In this document: positions 28,171 through 38,437 of the stretch, in pieces
Position numbering within the stretch: position 1 is the stretch's first letter
Layout of the letters: each line of letters begins with the position of its first letter
DNA from: Afipia sp.
GTDB lineage: Bacteria; Pseudomonadota; Alphaproteobacteria; Rhizobiales; Xanthobacteraceae
Reading direction: 5' to 3'
Length of the DNA: 64,000 nucleotides
Assembly: GCA_024508675.1 (NCBI GenBank)
Contig: JANINQ010000013.1
Coordinates: 117,777 to 181,776, forward strand
The notes under the pieces: model-generated
The model's database searches: none
Told to the model about the DNA's origin: nothing
Seen by the model: the letters and a program-made list of their open reading frames with translations, nothing else
Translations under genes and position numbers: made by a program

Positions 28171-28953
28171 ATGAGTAATAGCCGCGTTGCCGTCCTTGTC
28201 GCCATGGCGCTGGTCATCGCGGCCGCGGTCTGGTTCAAGTTGCCCATCGGATCAAATTCGGGAACAGGCACGACGCCGGTTCAAACGCCGCCGTCCAGTC
28301 CGGTTCCGGCGGCTCCATCCGCCGCCCCTGCGGCCCCCGTCACCCCGGTAACCCCTGCGCCATCGGCCTCGACCGCCACCCCGGCCGCGCCTGATACTCC
28401 GGCAACGCCACCAGCGGCACAGGCCCCTGCAGCTCCGCCCGCTCCCGCCGCCGAAACCCCGGCCGCGCCTGCCAAACCGAAGGTGCAAACCGCCGACCCG
28501 TTTGGCGAGGAACAGGCCCTGACCGCGAAGAAGGTCGTCATCCTCAAGGGCAGCGCGACCTGGGACAACGCCTTCGAGACGCTGGTGGGATCGCTGAAAA
28601 CGCTGTCGGGCTTCCTCGAGAAGCAGGGCATCAAGCCCGCAGGATCATCGCTGATCGTCTACACCTCGACCGACGATGCCGGCTTCACCTATCAGGCGGA
28701 GATTCCGGTCGATCAGGACCCGAAAAATCTCGCACGTGGAATCACCGTCGGCACCTCGCCGGAAGGCCCGACCCTGAAGTTCGTCCATCGCGGCTCCTAC
28801 GACAACATGGACAACACCTATGAGGCGATCACCAACCATCTCGATGAGAAGAAGCAGGAAGCCAAGGACACATTCATCGAGGAATACGTCACCGATCCGC
28901 TGACCACGACGGAAGACAAGCTCGTCATCAATGTGTTCGTACCGCTCAAGTAG
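28171..28953 (+). CDS. Membrane-anchored GyrI-like (AraC effector-binding) domain protein
   Basis: 260 aa from ATG 28171. Residues about 5-22 (RVAVLVAMALVIAAAVWF) form an uncleaved signal anchor; about 30-115 are a low-complexity Pro/Ala/Thr linker; about 120-260 form a GyrI-like small-molecule-binding domain, recognised from FVHRGSYDNMDNTYEAI and the closing EEYVTDPLTTTEDKLVINVF. The architecture puts the ligand-binding domain in the periplasm at the end of a flexible tether. Ligand unknown. It precedes a SIMPL protein in the same direction by 43 nt. Confidence 0.75.
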   Translation: MSNSRVAVLVAMALVIAAAVWFKLPIGSNSGTGTTPVQTPPSSPVPAAPSAAPAAPVTPVTPAPSASTATPAAPDTPATPPAAQAPAAPPAPAAETPAAPAKPKVQTADPFGEEQALTAKKVVILKGSATWDNAFETLVGSLKTLSGFLEKQGIKPAGSSLIVYTSTDDAGFTYQAEIPVDQDPKNLARGITVGTSPEGPTLKFVHRGSYDNMDNTYEAITNHLDEKKQEAKDTFIEEYVTDPLTTTEDKLVINVFVPLK

Positions 28954-28996
28954 AACAGCCGCTCAATTGTACCCGACAGAATTTGGAGTTTGACCA

Positions 28997-29698
28997 ATGC
29001 GCGTCCGCACCGCTCTTGCAGCGACCCTTATCGCCGCCATGGCTTCAACCGCGTCCGCACAAACATTGCAGCCGACAGTGTCCGTGACCGGCGAAGCCTC
29101 GATCTCCGTTCCGCCCGATCTGGCGCAGATCGACAGCGGCGTGACCACCGAGGCCAAGACCGCGCGCGAAGCCTCCGAAGCCAACAACAAGGCGATGGCG
29201 GGCGTGCTGCAGGCTCTGAAGAATTCCGGCCTCGCCGAGAAGGACATCCAGACCTCGCGTCTGTCGCTGTCACCGCAGAGCGTGCCGGGACGCAATCCCA
29301 ACGCACCGTTCCAAATCACGGGTTATCGCGCCAGCAACCGCGTCACCGTTACTATTCGCGACATCGCAAAGGTCGCGGACACCATCGACGTGCTGGTCGG
29401 CGCGGGGGCTAACGAGATCAGCGGCATCAGCTTCGCCGTGTCGAAGGCATCAAAACTGCTCGATGACGCGCGCTCAGAAGCTATCGCCGATGCGCGGCGC
29501 AAGGCGGAAATCTACGCCAAGGCCGCCAACATTTCGCTCGGCGCGCCAGTCAGCATTTCGGAAGAAACAACCCCCGGCCCGGTGCCGTACCGCAAGATGG
29601 CCGCGGGTATGGCGGCCTCCGCGCCAGTCGCTCAGGGCGAGGAGACGCTGCGCGTGTCTGTCAGCGTGTCCTATGAGCTGAAGCAGAAGGCGCAATAA
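28997..29698 (+). CDS. SIMPL domain (DUF541) periplasmic protein
   Basis: 233 aa. A cleavable signal peptide (MRVRTALAATLIAAMASTAS, cut near AQT) is followed by the SIMPL/DUF541 fold: VSVTGEASISVPPDLAQID at the N-terminus, GYRASNRVTVTIRD in the middle and ISFAVSKASKLLDDARSEAI with ARRKAEIYAKAA near the end. Homologues include Brucella BP26/Omp28 and YggE, linked with oxidative-stress tolerance and oligomeric periplasmic rings. Function here is not established. It is probably co-transcribed with the GyrI-like gene. Confidence 0.85.
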   Translation: MRVRTALAATLIAAMASTASAQTLQPTVSVTGEASISVPPDLAQIDSGVTTEAKTAREASEANNKAMAGVLQALKNSGLAEKDIQTSRLSLSPQSVPGRNPNAPFQITGYRASNRVTVTIRDIAKVADTIDVLVGAGANEISGISFAVSKASKLLDDARSEAIADARRKAEIYAKAANISLGAPVSISEETTPGPVPYRKMAAGMAASAPVAQGEETLRVSVSVSYELKQKAQ

Positions 29699-29720
29699 AA
29701 CAGGTCAACAAGGGCTCTGG

Positions 29721-29816
29721 CCTCATCCTGAGGAGCAGCCGCTTGGCTGCGTCTCGAAGGATGAGGTTTTGCCGCTCATGGTTCGAGACGCACGAAGGCG
29801 CGCTCCTCACCATGAG
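29721..29816. repeat. Pair of REP-like palindromes (CTCATCCTGAGG family)
   Basis: Unit 1 (29721-29766) begins CCTCATCCTGAGGAGC and ends TCTCGAAGGATGAGG; unit 2 (29775-29816) begins CTCATGGTTCGAGACG and ends GCTCCTCACCATGAG, that is, the same design in the opposite orientation. I recognise this type as abundant in Bradyrhizobium/Rhodopseudomonas genomes. It fills the gap between two convergent genes and may also act as a terminator. Confidence 0.75.
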
Positions 29817-29824
29817 GACCCCAT

Positions 29825-30883
29825 TCAAATCTCAAACACCTGACCGGGCTTGAGCGCGACAAACTTTTCTCGCGCAATGCCTGCCGCGTCGAGCGCGGCT
29901 GCGAGATCGTTGATGGGCGCGTCGATCGCCTCGTCGGTCAGTTGAAACGTGCCGTGATGATGCGCCAGCGCCATCTCTGCTCCGCAATCCGCCAGCGCCT
30001 TCACCGCGTCTTCGGGATTCATGTGCATCTCGCGCATGAACCAACGCGGCTCATAGGCGCCAATGGGCAGGATCGCCGCGCGAATTGGCCCATGTGCTTC
30101 ACGAACGCGGCGGAAGTGGGTGCCGGTGCCGTAACCGGAATCGGCGACGAGGTAGAGCTTCCCGGCCGGCGTCTCCAGGACAAAGCTGGCCCACAGCGCC
30201 TTGTTGCGATCGAACAGGCCGCGCGCGGTCCAGTGACGCGTCGGCACCAGCGTCACCGCGACGCCATTGCCGATCTCGACACGGTGATGCCAGTCAAATC
30301 CTTCGGCACGGATCGCAGCATCGTTCGACATCATCGTCACGTCGTTGCCGAGCGGCGTGATGACACGCGGCGAGAATTTTGCGGCGAGCTTCGACAGCGT
30401 TCGCGCGTCGAGATGGTCGTAGTGGCCATGCGACACCAGCACCACGTCGATCGTCGGCAACGTGTCGAAGGCAATGCCGGGATCGTTGACGCGCTTCGGC
30501 CCCGCGAAGGTCACCGGCGACACGCGATCCGACCACACCGGATCGACCAGAATGTTCAGGCCCGCCGTCTGGATCAGCCAGCTCGCGTGGCCGACATAGG
30601 AAAACCGGACCTTGCTCCCGGTGACCTGCGGCGGCGGCGTATCGGTATAAGGCGATGGCGCCCATTCCGGCCATTTGGCGGCCTGCTTGGTGATCTGCCA
30701 GCGCAGCACCTCCCAGAGCTTCTTGGGCGGAGAACCGTCGGGGTCAAAGAACGTGGTTCCGTCGAAATGATCGGACGGCGGGCCGGCATAGGTTTTCATG
30801 CGGGAAATCCAGACGTATGGCAGGCCTACGGTGGCCGCTGCACCGGCAAGCAGACCAAAAAGGCGGCGGCGGGTGACTTTCAT
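29825..30883 (-). CDS. Tat-exported metallo-beta-lactamase-fold hydrolase (UlaG/NAPE-PLD-like)
   Basis: 352 aa from ATG 30883 (an alternative ATG is 3 codons upstream). The N-terminus MKVTRRRLFGLLAGAAATVG is a twin-arginine signal. The metal site VLVSHGHYDHLD (HxHxDH) is intact, with VADSGYG and a later AHHHGTF supplying further ligands, as in the UlaG/RomA/NAPE-PLD branch. PVWSDRVSPVTFAGPKR is typical of that group. Substrate unknown; a phosphodiester or lactone is possible. The signal implies folded, cofactor-loaded export to the periplasm. Confidence 0.82.
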   Translation of the reverse strand: MKVTRRRLFGLLAGAAATVGLPYVWISRMKTYAGPPSDHFDGTTFFDPDGSPPKKLWEVLRWQITKQAAKWPEWAPSPYTDTPPPQVTGSKVRFSYVGHASWLIQTAGLNILVDPVWSDRVSPVTFAGPKRVNDPGIAFDTLPTIDVVLVSHGHYDHLDARTLSKLAAKFSPRVITPLGNDVTMMSNDAAIRAEGFDWHHRVEIGNGVAVTLVPTRHWTARGLFDRNKALWASFVLETPAGKLYLVADSGYGTGTHFRRVREAHGPIRAAILPIGAYEPRWFMREMHMNPEDAVKALADCGAEMALAHHHGTFQLTDEAIDAPINDLAAALDAAGIAREKFVALKPGQVFEI

Positions 30884-31076
30884 GGGCCCCATAAGGCCAA
30901 AACGGCCTGTTCGGTATCAGTTAGGTCCCCTTGGGCCTCCGTGCAACCCGCCCTGAAATCAGCGTTTTTCGGTCCTTTCTTGACTTTCCGGGCGTTCGGG
31001 GGTTTAACCGCGCCACTTCTCGGAAAGAGTTTCTTTTCGACCCGCCGCCCGGCACCGGATGCCGGAGGTCAACGCC

Positions 31077-31107
31077 CGACAGCGCTGTGCGCCCTCGGGC
31101 GCTGTCG
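31077..31107 (+). promoter_or_regulatory. Hairpin in the ffh 5' region
   Basis: Perfect 9-bp stem CGACAGCGC (31077-31085) with GCGCTGTCG (31099-31107), followed by TGTTT, 44 nt before the ffh start. It may be part of the leader or the end of upstream transcription; I cannot tell which. Confidence 0.4.
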
Positions 31108-31151
31108 TGTTTGGAATTTCATCTCCTTCGGGAGCAACAGGTAAGGCCGCG

Positions 31152-32684
31152 ATGTTCGACAATCTGTCGGAACGACTTGGAGGCATACTCGACCGTCTGA
31201 CGGGGCGCGGTGCGCTCTCGGAGGCCGACGTCGATGCCGCCATGCGCGAAATCCGCCGCGCCCTGCTTGAGGCCGACGTCGCGCTCGAAGTGGTTCGCAC
31301 TTTCACTGAGAAAGTGCGCGAGCAGGCGATCGGCGCCACTGTCGTCAAATCGGTGACGCCGGGCCAGATGGTCGTGAAGATCGTTCACGACGAATTGGTC
31401 GCCACGCTCGGCTCCGACGATCAGCTCATCGACCTCAATGCGCCCGCGCCCGTCGCCATCATGATGGTCGGTCTGCAGGGCTCCGGCAAAACCACCACCA
31501 CCGCGAAGCTCGCGCGCCGCTTCACCCAGCGCGACAAGAAAAAAGTTCTGATGGCGTCGCTCGACGTCTATCGCCCGGCCGCGCAGGAACAGCTTGCCGT
31601 GCTCGGCCGCGATCTCTCCATCGAGACACTGCCCATCGTCGCGGGCCAGCAGCCGGTGCAGATCGCGCAGCGCGCGCTGCAGGCCGGCAAGCTCGGCGGC
31701 TATGACATCGTGCTGCTCGACACCGCGGGCCGCACCACCCTCGACGAGGAGATGATGACGGAAGCCGCGGAGGTGAAAGCCGCCGCGAAACCGCATGAAA
31801 TCCTGCTCGTCGCCGACTCGCTGACCGGTCAGGACGCCGTCAATCTCGCGCGCGCCTTCGATCAGCGCGTCGGCCTTACCGGCATCGCACTAACCCGCGT
31901 CGACGGTGACGGCCGCGGCGGCGCTGCGCTCTCGATGCGCGCCGTCACCGGCAAACCGATCAAGCTGATCGGCACCGGCGAAAAGACCGATGCGCTGGAA
32001 GACTTCTATCCCGCACGTATCGCGGGCCGCATTCTCGGCATGGGCGACGTCGTCTCCCTCGTTGAAAAGGCTGCCGCGCATATTGACGCGGAAAAGGCCG
32101 CGCGCGTCGCGGAGAAGATGCGCAAGGGCAAGTTCGATCTTGTCGACCTGCGCGATCAGCTCCAGCAGATGCAGAACATGGGCGGCCTTGGCGGCCTGCT
32201 CGGCATGATGCCCGGCATCGCCAAGATGAAGAACCAGATTGCCGCCGCCAATCTCGACGACAAGGTGGTCAAGCGTCAGGTCGCGCTGATCGATTCCATG
32301 ACGCGCGATGAGCGCAAGAATCCGGACATCCTCAAGGCCAGCCGCAAGAAGCGCATTGCCGCCGGCGCGGGCCTCAAGGTCGAGGAACTCAACAAGCTGC
32401 TGAAGATGCACCGGAACATGGCCGACATGATGAAGGCCATGGGTCAGGGCAAGCAGCGCGGCCCGCTTGCGGGCATGGCGCAGGCAATGGGCTTTGGCGG
32501 AGGCGGCATGCCATCGGCCGAAGCCATGAAAGAACTCGCGGCGAAGATGCCCGGCGGAATCCCGCAGGGTGCGCCTTCGCTGCCGAAAGATTTTCCAAAT
32601 CTTCCAGGGACCGGCCTGCCGGGCCTTGGGAAACCAACCCTGCCGGGCCTCGGAGGCTTTCCGGGAATCGGCAAGAAGAAATAG
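31152..32684 (+). CDS. ffh: Signal recognition particle protein Ffh
   Basis: GTPase that binds signal sequences and 4.5S RNA for co-translational membrane targeting. 510 aa from ATG 31152 (MFDNLSERLGGILDRLTGRG). The N domain is followed by the G domain with GLQGSGKTTTTAKLA (G1), DVYRPAAQEQL, DTAGRTTLDEEM (G3) and the TRVDGDGRGG block (G4/closing loop); the M domain is methionine-rich (MQNMGGLGGLLGMMPGI) and ends in a Gly/Pro-rich tail with repeated LPGLG. It heads the ffh-rpsP-rimM-trmD-rplS operon. Confidence 0.96.
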   Translation: MFDNLSERLGGILDRLTGRGALSEADVDAAMREIRRALLEADVALEVVRTFTEKVREQAIGATVVKSVTPGQMVVKIVHDELVATLGSDDQLIDLNAPAPVAIMMVGLQGSGKTTTTAKLARRFTQRDKKKVLMASLDVYRPAAQEQLAVLGRDLSIETLPIVAGQQPVQIAQRALQAGKLGGYDIVLLDTAGRTTLDEEMMTEAAEVKAAAKPHEILLVADSLTGQDAVNLARAFDQRVGLTGIALTRVDGDGRGGAALSMRAVTGKPIKLIGTGEKTDALEDFYPARIAGRILGMGDVVSLVEKAAAHIDAEKAARVAEKMRKGKFDLVDLRDQLQQMQNMGGLGGLLGMMPGIAKMKNQIAAANLDDKVVKRQVALIDSMTRDERKNPDILKASRKKRIAAGAGLKVEELNKLLKMHRNMADMMKAMGQGKQRGPLAGMAQAMGFGGGGMPSAEAMKELAAKMPGGIPQGAPSLPKDFPNLPGTGLPGLGKPTLPGLGGFPGIGKKK

Positions 32685-32729
32685 CCGAAACAGTTTTCAC
32701 GAAATTCAAACACACCAACGGAGAAGAGA

Positions 32730-33062
32730 ATGTCAGTCGTTATCCGCCTCGCGCGCGCAGGCACCAAGAAGCGTCCGGTCTATCATGTCGTCGTCGCCGA
32801 CTCGCGCTTCCCGCGCGATGGCCGCTTCATCGAGCGCCTCGGCCACTTTAACCCGCTGCTGCCGAAGGACAGCGACCTTCGCCTCAAGCTCGACATGGAG
32901 AAGGTGAAGTCCTGGCTCGCCAAGGGCGCGCAGCCGTCCGACCGCGTGATGCGTTTCCTCGATGCCGCCGGCGTCAAGAAGCGCGAAGCTCGCAACAACC
33001 CGGAGAAGGCCGTGCCGCGCAAGGAGCGCAAGGCCGCCGCCGCCGAGGCAGCGAAGACCTAA
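32730..33062 (+). CDS. rpsP: 30S ribosomal protein S16
   Basis: 110 aa. Begins [20 protein letters not shown] and contains [14 protein letters not shown], the S16 signatures. The C-terminus extends beyond E. coli S16 with a Lys/Ala-rich tail ([12 protein letters not shown]), common in alphaproteobacteria. GGAGAAGAG lies just before the ATG. It is 45 nt after ffh and 8 nt before rimM. Confidence 0.97.
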   Translation: MSVVIRLARAGTKKRPVYHVVVADSRFPRDGRFIERLGHFNPLLPKDSDLRLKLDMEKVKSWLAKGAQPSDRVMRFLDAAGVKKREARNNPEKAVPRKERKAAAAEAAKT

Positions 33063-33070
33063 GCGCCTAA

Positions 33071-33604
33071 ATGACCAAAGCGGCGCGCATCTGCGTTGCG
33101 AAAGTCGGCGCCGCGCACGGTGTGCGCGGCGAAGTGAGATTGTGGCCATTCACCGAAGACCCGATGTCGGTCATCGACTATGGCCCGCTCTCGACCAAAG
33201 ATGGCGCGCGCCAGTTTGAGGTGGTGCGCGCCCGGATCGCCAAGGATCATCTGGTCGCGGTCATCAAGGGCATCGCGACCCGCGAAGATGCCGCGCGCAT
33301 CAATGGCCTTGAACTTTACATCGATCGCGACAAGTTGCCGGAAACGGACGAAGGCGAATACTACCACGCCGACCTGATCGGGCTGCGCGCGCTCGATCCC
33401 GCGGGCGCCGAGATCGGCAAGGTGCTTGCGATCCATAATTTCGGCGCGGGCGACATTATCGAAATCGCGCCATCGCAGGGCACGACGTGGCTGCTGCCGT
33501 TCAGCAACGAAGTGGTGCCGACGGTCGATCTCGCCAGCGGCCATGTGGTGATCGTGAAGCCGCAGGAAATCGATGGCGATTCTCCGCAGGACGCGGATAG
33601 CTGA
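33071..33604 (+). CDS. rimM: Ribosome maturation factor RimM
   Basis: 16S processing factor that helps assemble the 30S head around S19. 177 aa. N-terminal RimM barrel ([20 protein letters not shown]) and C-terminal PRC-barrel ([28 protein letters not shown]). Lies in the standard rpsP-rimM-trmD order, 8 nt after rpsP and 17 nt before trmD. Confidence 0.96.
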   Translation: MTKAARICVAKVGAAHGVRGEVRLWPFTEDPMSVIDYGPLSTKDGARQFEVVRARIAKDHLVAVIKGIATREDAARINGLELYIDRDKLPETDEGEYYHADLIGLRALDPAGAEIGKVLAIHNFGAGDIIEIAPSQGTTWLLPFSNEVVPTVDLASGHVVIVKPQEIDGDSPQDADS

Positions 33605-33621
33605 ACCGGGATACCCGACCC

Positions 33622-34362
33622 ATGTGGCGCGCCACCGTGCTCACCCTGTTTCCGGAGATGTTTCCCGGCCCGCTCGGCATCAGCCTCGCGGGCAAGGCGC
33701 TGTCGTCCGGCCTCTGGGCGCTGGAGGCCCGCGACATTCGCGACGCCGCCACTGACAAACACCGAAGCGTTGACGACACCCCCGCTGGCGGCGGCCCCGG
33801 CATGGTGCTGCGCGCCGATGTGCTGGCAGCCGCCATCGATGCCGCTCAGATTGCCCGCGGGCGCCCTCGCCTGCTGATGAGCCCGCGCGGTCGGCCATTG
33901 ACCCAGAAGAGGGTCATGGAACTCGCCGCCGGTCCCGGTCCCCTGATCGTCTGCGGACGGTTTGAGGGCATCGATCAGCGGGTTATCGAGGCCCGTGAGC
34001 TCGAGGAAATCTCCATGGGGGACTATATCCTCTCGGGCGGGGAAATCGCCGCCCTGGCTCTCATAGACGCCTGCGTACGCCTTCTGCCGGGGGTGATGGG
34101 AAAGCTAAGCTCCGGAGCCGACGAGAGTTTCTCGGACGGACTACTGGAATACCCCCAATATACCCGCCCGCAGGACTTCGAGGGCCGGACCATCCCGGAC
34201 GTGCTGGTTTCAGGCGACCACGCCAAAGTCGAGGCCTGGCGGCGAGCGGAGGCCGAGGCCCTGACCCGGGCACGGCGGCCGGACCTCTGGGCCGCCAAGA
34301 CCGCTCAAATGGCCGTCCAAAACATCGCGCCGAAGCCGCGAAAAGACACGACAACAGGGTGA
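33622..34362 (+). CDS. trmD: tRNA (guanine-37-N1)-methyltransferase
   Basis: SPOUT-family enzyme making m1G37, preventing +1 frameshifts. 246 aa. Knot and SAM-site motifs: [28 protein letters not shown] and [17 protein letters not shown]; the substrate-binding [19 protein letters not shown] loop follows. Catalytic Asp lies in [14 protein letters not shown]. It starts 17 nt after rimM and is followed by rplS after a 103-nt gap. Confidence 0.97.
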   Translation: MWRATVLTLFPEMFPGPLGISLAGKALSSGLWALEARDIRDAATDKHRSVDDTPAGGGPGMVLRADVLAAAIDAAQIARGRPRLLMSPRGRPLTQKRVMELAAGPGPLIVCGRFEGIDQRVIEARELEEISMGDYILSGGEIAALALIDACVRLLPGVMGKLSSGADESFSDGLLEYPQYTRPQDFEGRTIPDVLVSGDHAKVEAWRRAEAEALTRARRPDLWAAKTAQMAVQNIAPKPRKDTTTG

Positions 34363-34465
34363 CAACCGGACCGCTTTGGCGTATACGACCCGCCAATCCG
34401 TGCAGATGCTGGATACGAATTTTCCGCGCAGCCCCTTCCGGGCGCGCCGCCGATGGAGTTTTGCG

Positions 34466-34861
34466 ATGAACATCATTCAGGAGCTCGACAAGGAGCAGCT
34501 GGAAAAGCTTTCCGCCGGAAAGACCATTCCGGATTTCGGACCGGGCGACACCGTGATCGTCAACGTGAAGGTTGTCGAAGGTGAGCGTTCGCGCGTGCAG
34601 GCCTATGAAGGTGTTTGCATCGGCCGCAACGGCGGCGGCATCCACGAGAGCTTCACTGTCCGCAAGATTTCCTACGGCGAAGGCGTGGAGCGCGTGTTCC
34701 CGATCTACTCGCCGATGATCGACTCGATCAAGCTCGTGCGCCGCGGCAAGGTGCGTCGCGCCAAGCTGTATTATCTGCGCGGCCTGCGCGGCAAGTCGGC
34801 CCGCATCGTCGAGAAGCAGGACAACCGCGAGAAAGAGCTGAAGGCTGCATCGGGCGAGTAA
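34466..34861 (+). CDS. rplS: 50S ribosomal protein L19
   Basis: 131 aa from ATG 34466 ([15 protein letters not shown]); in-frame codons upstream do not resemble L19. Signatures: [30 protein letters not shown] and [17 protein letters not shown] lies 8 nt before the start. Last gene of the ffh operon, with a strong terminator 24 nt after the stop. Confidence 0.97.
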   Translation: MNIIQELDKEQLEKLSAGKTIPDFGPGDTVIVNVKVVEGERSRVQAYEGVCIGRNGGGIHESFTVRKISYGEGVERVFPIYSPMIDSIKLVRRGKVRRAKLYYLRGLRGKSARIVEKQDNREKELKAASGE

Positions 34862-34884
34862 TCGCTCCGCACCTGCTGGAATTG

Positions 34885-34916
34885 AAAAAGCGCGGTTCTC
34901 CCGCGCTTTTTTCTTT
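34885..34916 (+). terminator. Rho-independent terminator of the ffh-rplS operon
   Basis: AAAAGCGCGG and CCGCGCTTTT flank a short loop, followed by more T. The flanking A-run and T-run would let it work on either strand. Confidence 0.9.
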
Positions 34917-34929
34917 GCAAATGTCCTTG

Positions 34930-34980
34930 CAGGGCGTTTTCAAACGAGCCGGGACCGGCTCGCGTCAAGAAAACGCGTAA
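34930..34980. repeat. REP-like double hairpin (GCGTTTTC...GAAAACGC family)
   Basis: Outer arms GCGTTTTC (34934-34941) and GAAAACGC (34969-34976) enclose an inner stem CGAGCC/GGCTCG. I recognise elements of this form as widespread in Bradyrhizobium/Rhodopseudomonas genomes. It lies between the convergent rplS and VOC genes. Confidence 0.65.
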
Positions 34981-34992
34981 ATACAGTCCAGC

Positions 34993-35409
34993 CTACTTCG
35001 GCTGCGTCACCGGCCCGTTCATGATCCAGCGGTGGCCGAACGGATCGCGCAGGATCGCGGTCCGCGTGCCCCAGAACGAATAGGTCGGCGCGACCTCACC
35101 CTTCGCACCGAGTTTCGTCGCACGCGAGAATACGTCATCAACCTCGTCGCCGGTTGCAAATTCGAGGCTCACCGACATGGTGACCATCTCCCCCGGCAAC
35201 GGCGAGCGCGCGGTGCCGAATTCGGGAAACGCATCGGACAGAAACAGCGCGCCGCCATTGATCTCGAGTTCGCAGTGCAGGATGCGCAGGCCGTCGAGGG
35301 CGGGCATTAGCGCCTTCTGCTTGGCGTCGAAGGCGGCGGTATAGAAGGCAATCGCGCCGGCGGCAGGCGAAACGGTCAGATACGGAGCAACCGGCGGGCG
35401 TGAAGACAT
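34993..35409 (-). CDS. VOC-superfamily (glyoxalase/PhnB-like) protein
   Basis: 138 aa. Begins PYLTVSPAAGAIAFYTAAFDA and ends with LRDPFGHRWIMNGPV, the signature of the PhnB-like branch of the vicinal oxygen chelate fold; a central ALFLSDAFPEFG strand is also typical. Members include metal enzymes, resistance proteins and uncharacterised dimers. No neighbour suggests a substrate. Confidence 0.8.
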   Translation of the reverse strand: MSSRPPVAPYLTVSPAAGAIAFYTAAFDAKQKALMPALDGLRILHCELEINGGALFLSDAFPEFGTARSPLPGEMVTMSVSLEFATGDEVDDVFSRATKLGAKGEVAPTYSFWGTRTAILRDPFGHRWIMNGPVTQPK

Positions 35410-35533
35410 TGTGCCATCCTGCGTAAGCTATTATGTCCTCAGGATACTTTCCCCCCGGAAGTTAAGCGAGTAAAAAGCCCAACTGATTACAGATAGCCCA
35501 TAGGGCTCCAAAACACCGATCCGGACGACAAAA

Positions 35534-36946
<1,413 letters not shown>

Positions 36947-36974
36947 GCCGTCATTGATCGCAGCCGATCAAATA

Positions 36975-37010
36975 AAAACAGGCGCTCTTTCGAGCGCCTG
37001 TTTTGTTTTT
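36975..37010 (+). terminator. Rho-independent terminator after leuC
   Basis: AAAACAGGCGCT (36975-36986) pairs with AGCGCCTGTTTT (36993-37004), followed by GTTTTT. It is symmetrical and probably also ends the minus-strand Tyr-rich gene, whose stop is at 37026. Confidence 0.9.
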
Positions 37011-37025
37011 GCAATCGCGTGACTG

Positions 37026-37403
37026 TTACCAGCCGAAACCGAAGCTGAAGCCCGGCCCGTAGAAGCGCGGACCGCCATAGCCGTATCCATAATACGGATA
37101 GGGCCGATAATAGGCAGGCCGATAGTACGAGCGATAATAAGGATACCCTCCGTAGCCATAATACGGACGATAGTAGGGGCGGTAATACGGACGATAGTAC
37201 GGCCGGTAGTAACGCGGGCCGTAGTAACCGTAGCGCCGGTAATAACGGCGTCGTGCGCTGACATCGGTCGGCTGGGCTTCTGCCGGACGCGCATCGCGCG
37301 ATACGGTCGTGGCGGGCGACGCGGCGCTTGCGGGCGCGAGCGATATCCAGCCAGCCACGGAAAGAGCGGCAGCGACCGCCGCGGCTCCCACAAACTTTCT
37401 CAT
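37026..37403 (-). CDS. Small secreted tyrosine-rich repeat protein
   Basis: 125 aa from ATG 37403, preceded by GGAGGAG. A clear signal peptide (RKFVGAAAVAAALSVAGWIS, cleaved near SAA) is followed by a short linker and then a low-complexity region made of tandem RPYY units (YYRPYYRPYYRPYY) and GYGG/YPYY variants, ending GFSFGFGW. Similar secreted Tyr/Pro/Gly proteins are common in Rhizobiales and have no known function; a structural or cell-surface role is only a guess. The reading frame is supported by the signal peptide and Shine-Dalgarno. Confidence 0.75.
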   Translation of the reverse strand: MRKFVGAAAVAAALSVAGWISLAPASAASPATTVSRDARPAEAQPTDVSARRRYYRRYGYYGPRYYRPYYRPYYRPYYRPYYGYGGYPYYRSYYRPAYYRPYPYYGYGYGGPRFYGPGFSFGFGW

Positions 37404-37615
37404 TGCAATTCTCCTCCGATCGTTGCTCGACACGTTGAAGATAACGCGCATCACGAATTTCCGTTCGCCCCATCCGTCATTAGTCTTAATGAAGGCGATA
37501 CAGGCAGGGCTTTGCAGCCCCGCCCAGCATAAGGATGACTGAGGATTTGCAGCAAGATCATGGCGCGCGGATTTAACCAATTCCGGTCAAATCCGCGGCA
37601 TCAAAGCTGCGGCAA

Positions 37616-37852
37616 TCAATACCAGTGACGGCGATGCCAATGGCGATGACGGTGCCAGCCATGATGGCGATGCCACCCGTGATGCCGGCGCCAGTGCACG
37701 TCCGTTGTCAGCGCACCGGACGCGTGCTTCGCCGCTGAGCTTGCGGCGGGATTGCTCAGTGACATCGCCTGCGCGCCGCTAGTCGGCGCAACAACCGCAA
37801 GCAGGCCGGCAACAGCGGCCATTCCAAAAATCGTTCTGACATTCATCTTCAT
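37616..37852 (-). CDS. Small secreted His/Trp/Arg-rich protein
   Basis: 78 aa from ATG 37852 (MKMNVRTIFGMAAVAGLLAV), with AGGAG 8 nt upstream. After a signal peptide cleaved near AQA, the C-terminus is built of HHGWHRHHGWHRHRHWHRRH. Clusters of histidines suggest metal binding, but this is inference. It follows the Tyr-rich gene at a distance of 0.2 kb in the same direction with its own ribosome site. No family recognised. Confidence 0.65.
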   Translation of the reverse strand: MKMNVRTIFGMAAVAGLLAVVAPTSGAQAMSLSNPAASSAAKHASGALTTDVHWRRHHGWHRHHGWHRHRHWHRRHWY

Positions 37853-38024
37853 GAACAGTCTCCTTGTGACAGCCTGACAATCGCGTGCATCGCGTCCCCG
37901 CGTATGCGCGAACCAGGTTGCAACAAGGATGAGAGGAACGGCCTGAATGCGTTCTGAATGTCCGCGCCGCAATGATGAACGCATCATGGCGCGGGAGCGA
38001 AACAAATCGCAGAGCGTCGGTGCG

Positions 38025-38333
38025 CTAGCCGCTCCAGTAGCAGTTCATGCGCGGCACGATCACCGTTCCGCTCGGGCGGTATTCCTGTTCGTAATGCGCG
38101 TTGCAGACGCGCTTGGAATTCGGGCCGGGATAGGTCGAGCCGCGATAGATGCGGATACGGCGTGGGGAGCGGCGAAGGACCTCGCGGCTCTGGGCGGAAA
38201 ATTCTTCCGCGGTCAGACCGTGACGCGCGGCCTGATGACTTGCTGTCTCGGCCTGCGCGGCATGCGGCGCAGCCAGAACGATCAGGCCCGCAACAAGACC
38301 CGTGAGAATGGCAAAAGTCCCTGCCCGCATCAT
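38025..38333 (-). CDS. Small secreted protein of unknown function
   Basis: 102 aa from ATG 38333 (MMRAGTFAILTGLVAGLIVL); a TTG 9 codons upstream is possible but has a poorly placed ribosome site. The signal peptide is cleaved near AQA. The mature part has HGLTAEEFSAQSREVLRRSP and two cysteines (RVCNAHYEQ and MNCYWSG) that could form one disulfide. No domain recognised. Third of three adjacent minus-strand genes for small exported proteins. Confidence 0.65.
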   Translation of the reverse strand: MMRAGTFAILTGLVAGLIVLAAPHAAQAETASHQAARHGLTAEEFSAQSREVLRRSPRRIRIYRGSTYPGPNSKRVCNAHYEQEYRPSGTVIVPRMNCYWSG

Positions 38334-38437
38334 GCGCTGTCCGTTCGTCGTATTCGTCAATGGGCGGCAACGTCTCCGATTGAGGCGCGCGCGTCAACCG
38401 CCTCGACGGGGGCGATCCGGCCATCTAAACAGGCCGG

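Noticed and set aside
37026..37403. The RPYY repeats as a CRISPR-like or minisatellite array
   Set aside because: The repeats are codon-phased within a frame that has a ribosome site and signal peptide; units vary in length, and no spacers are present.
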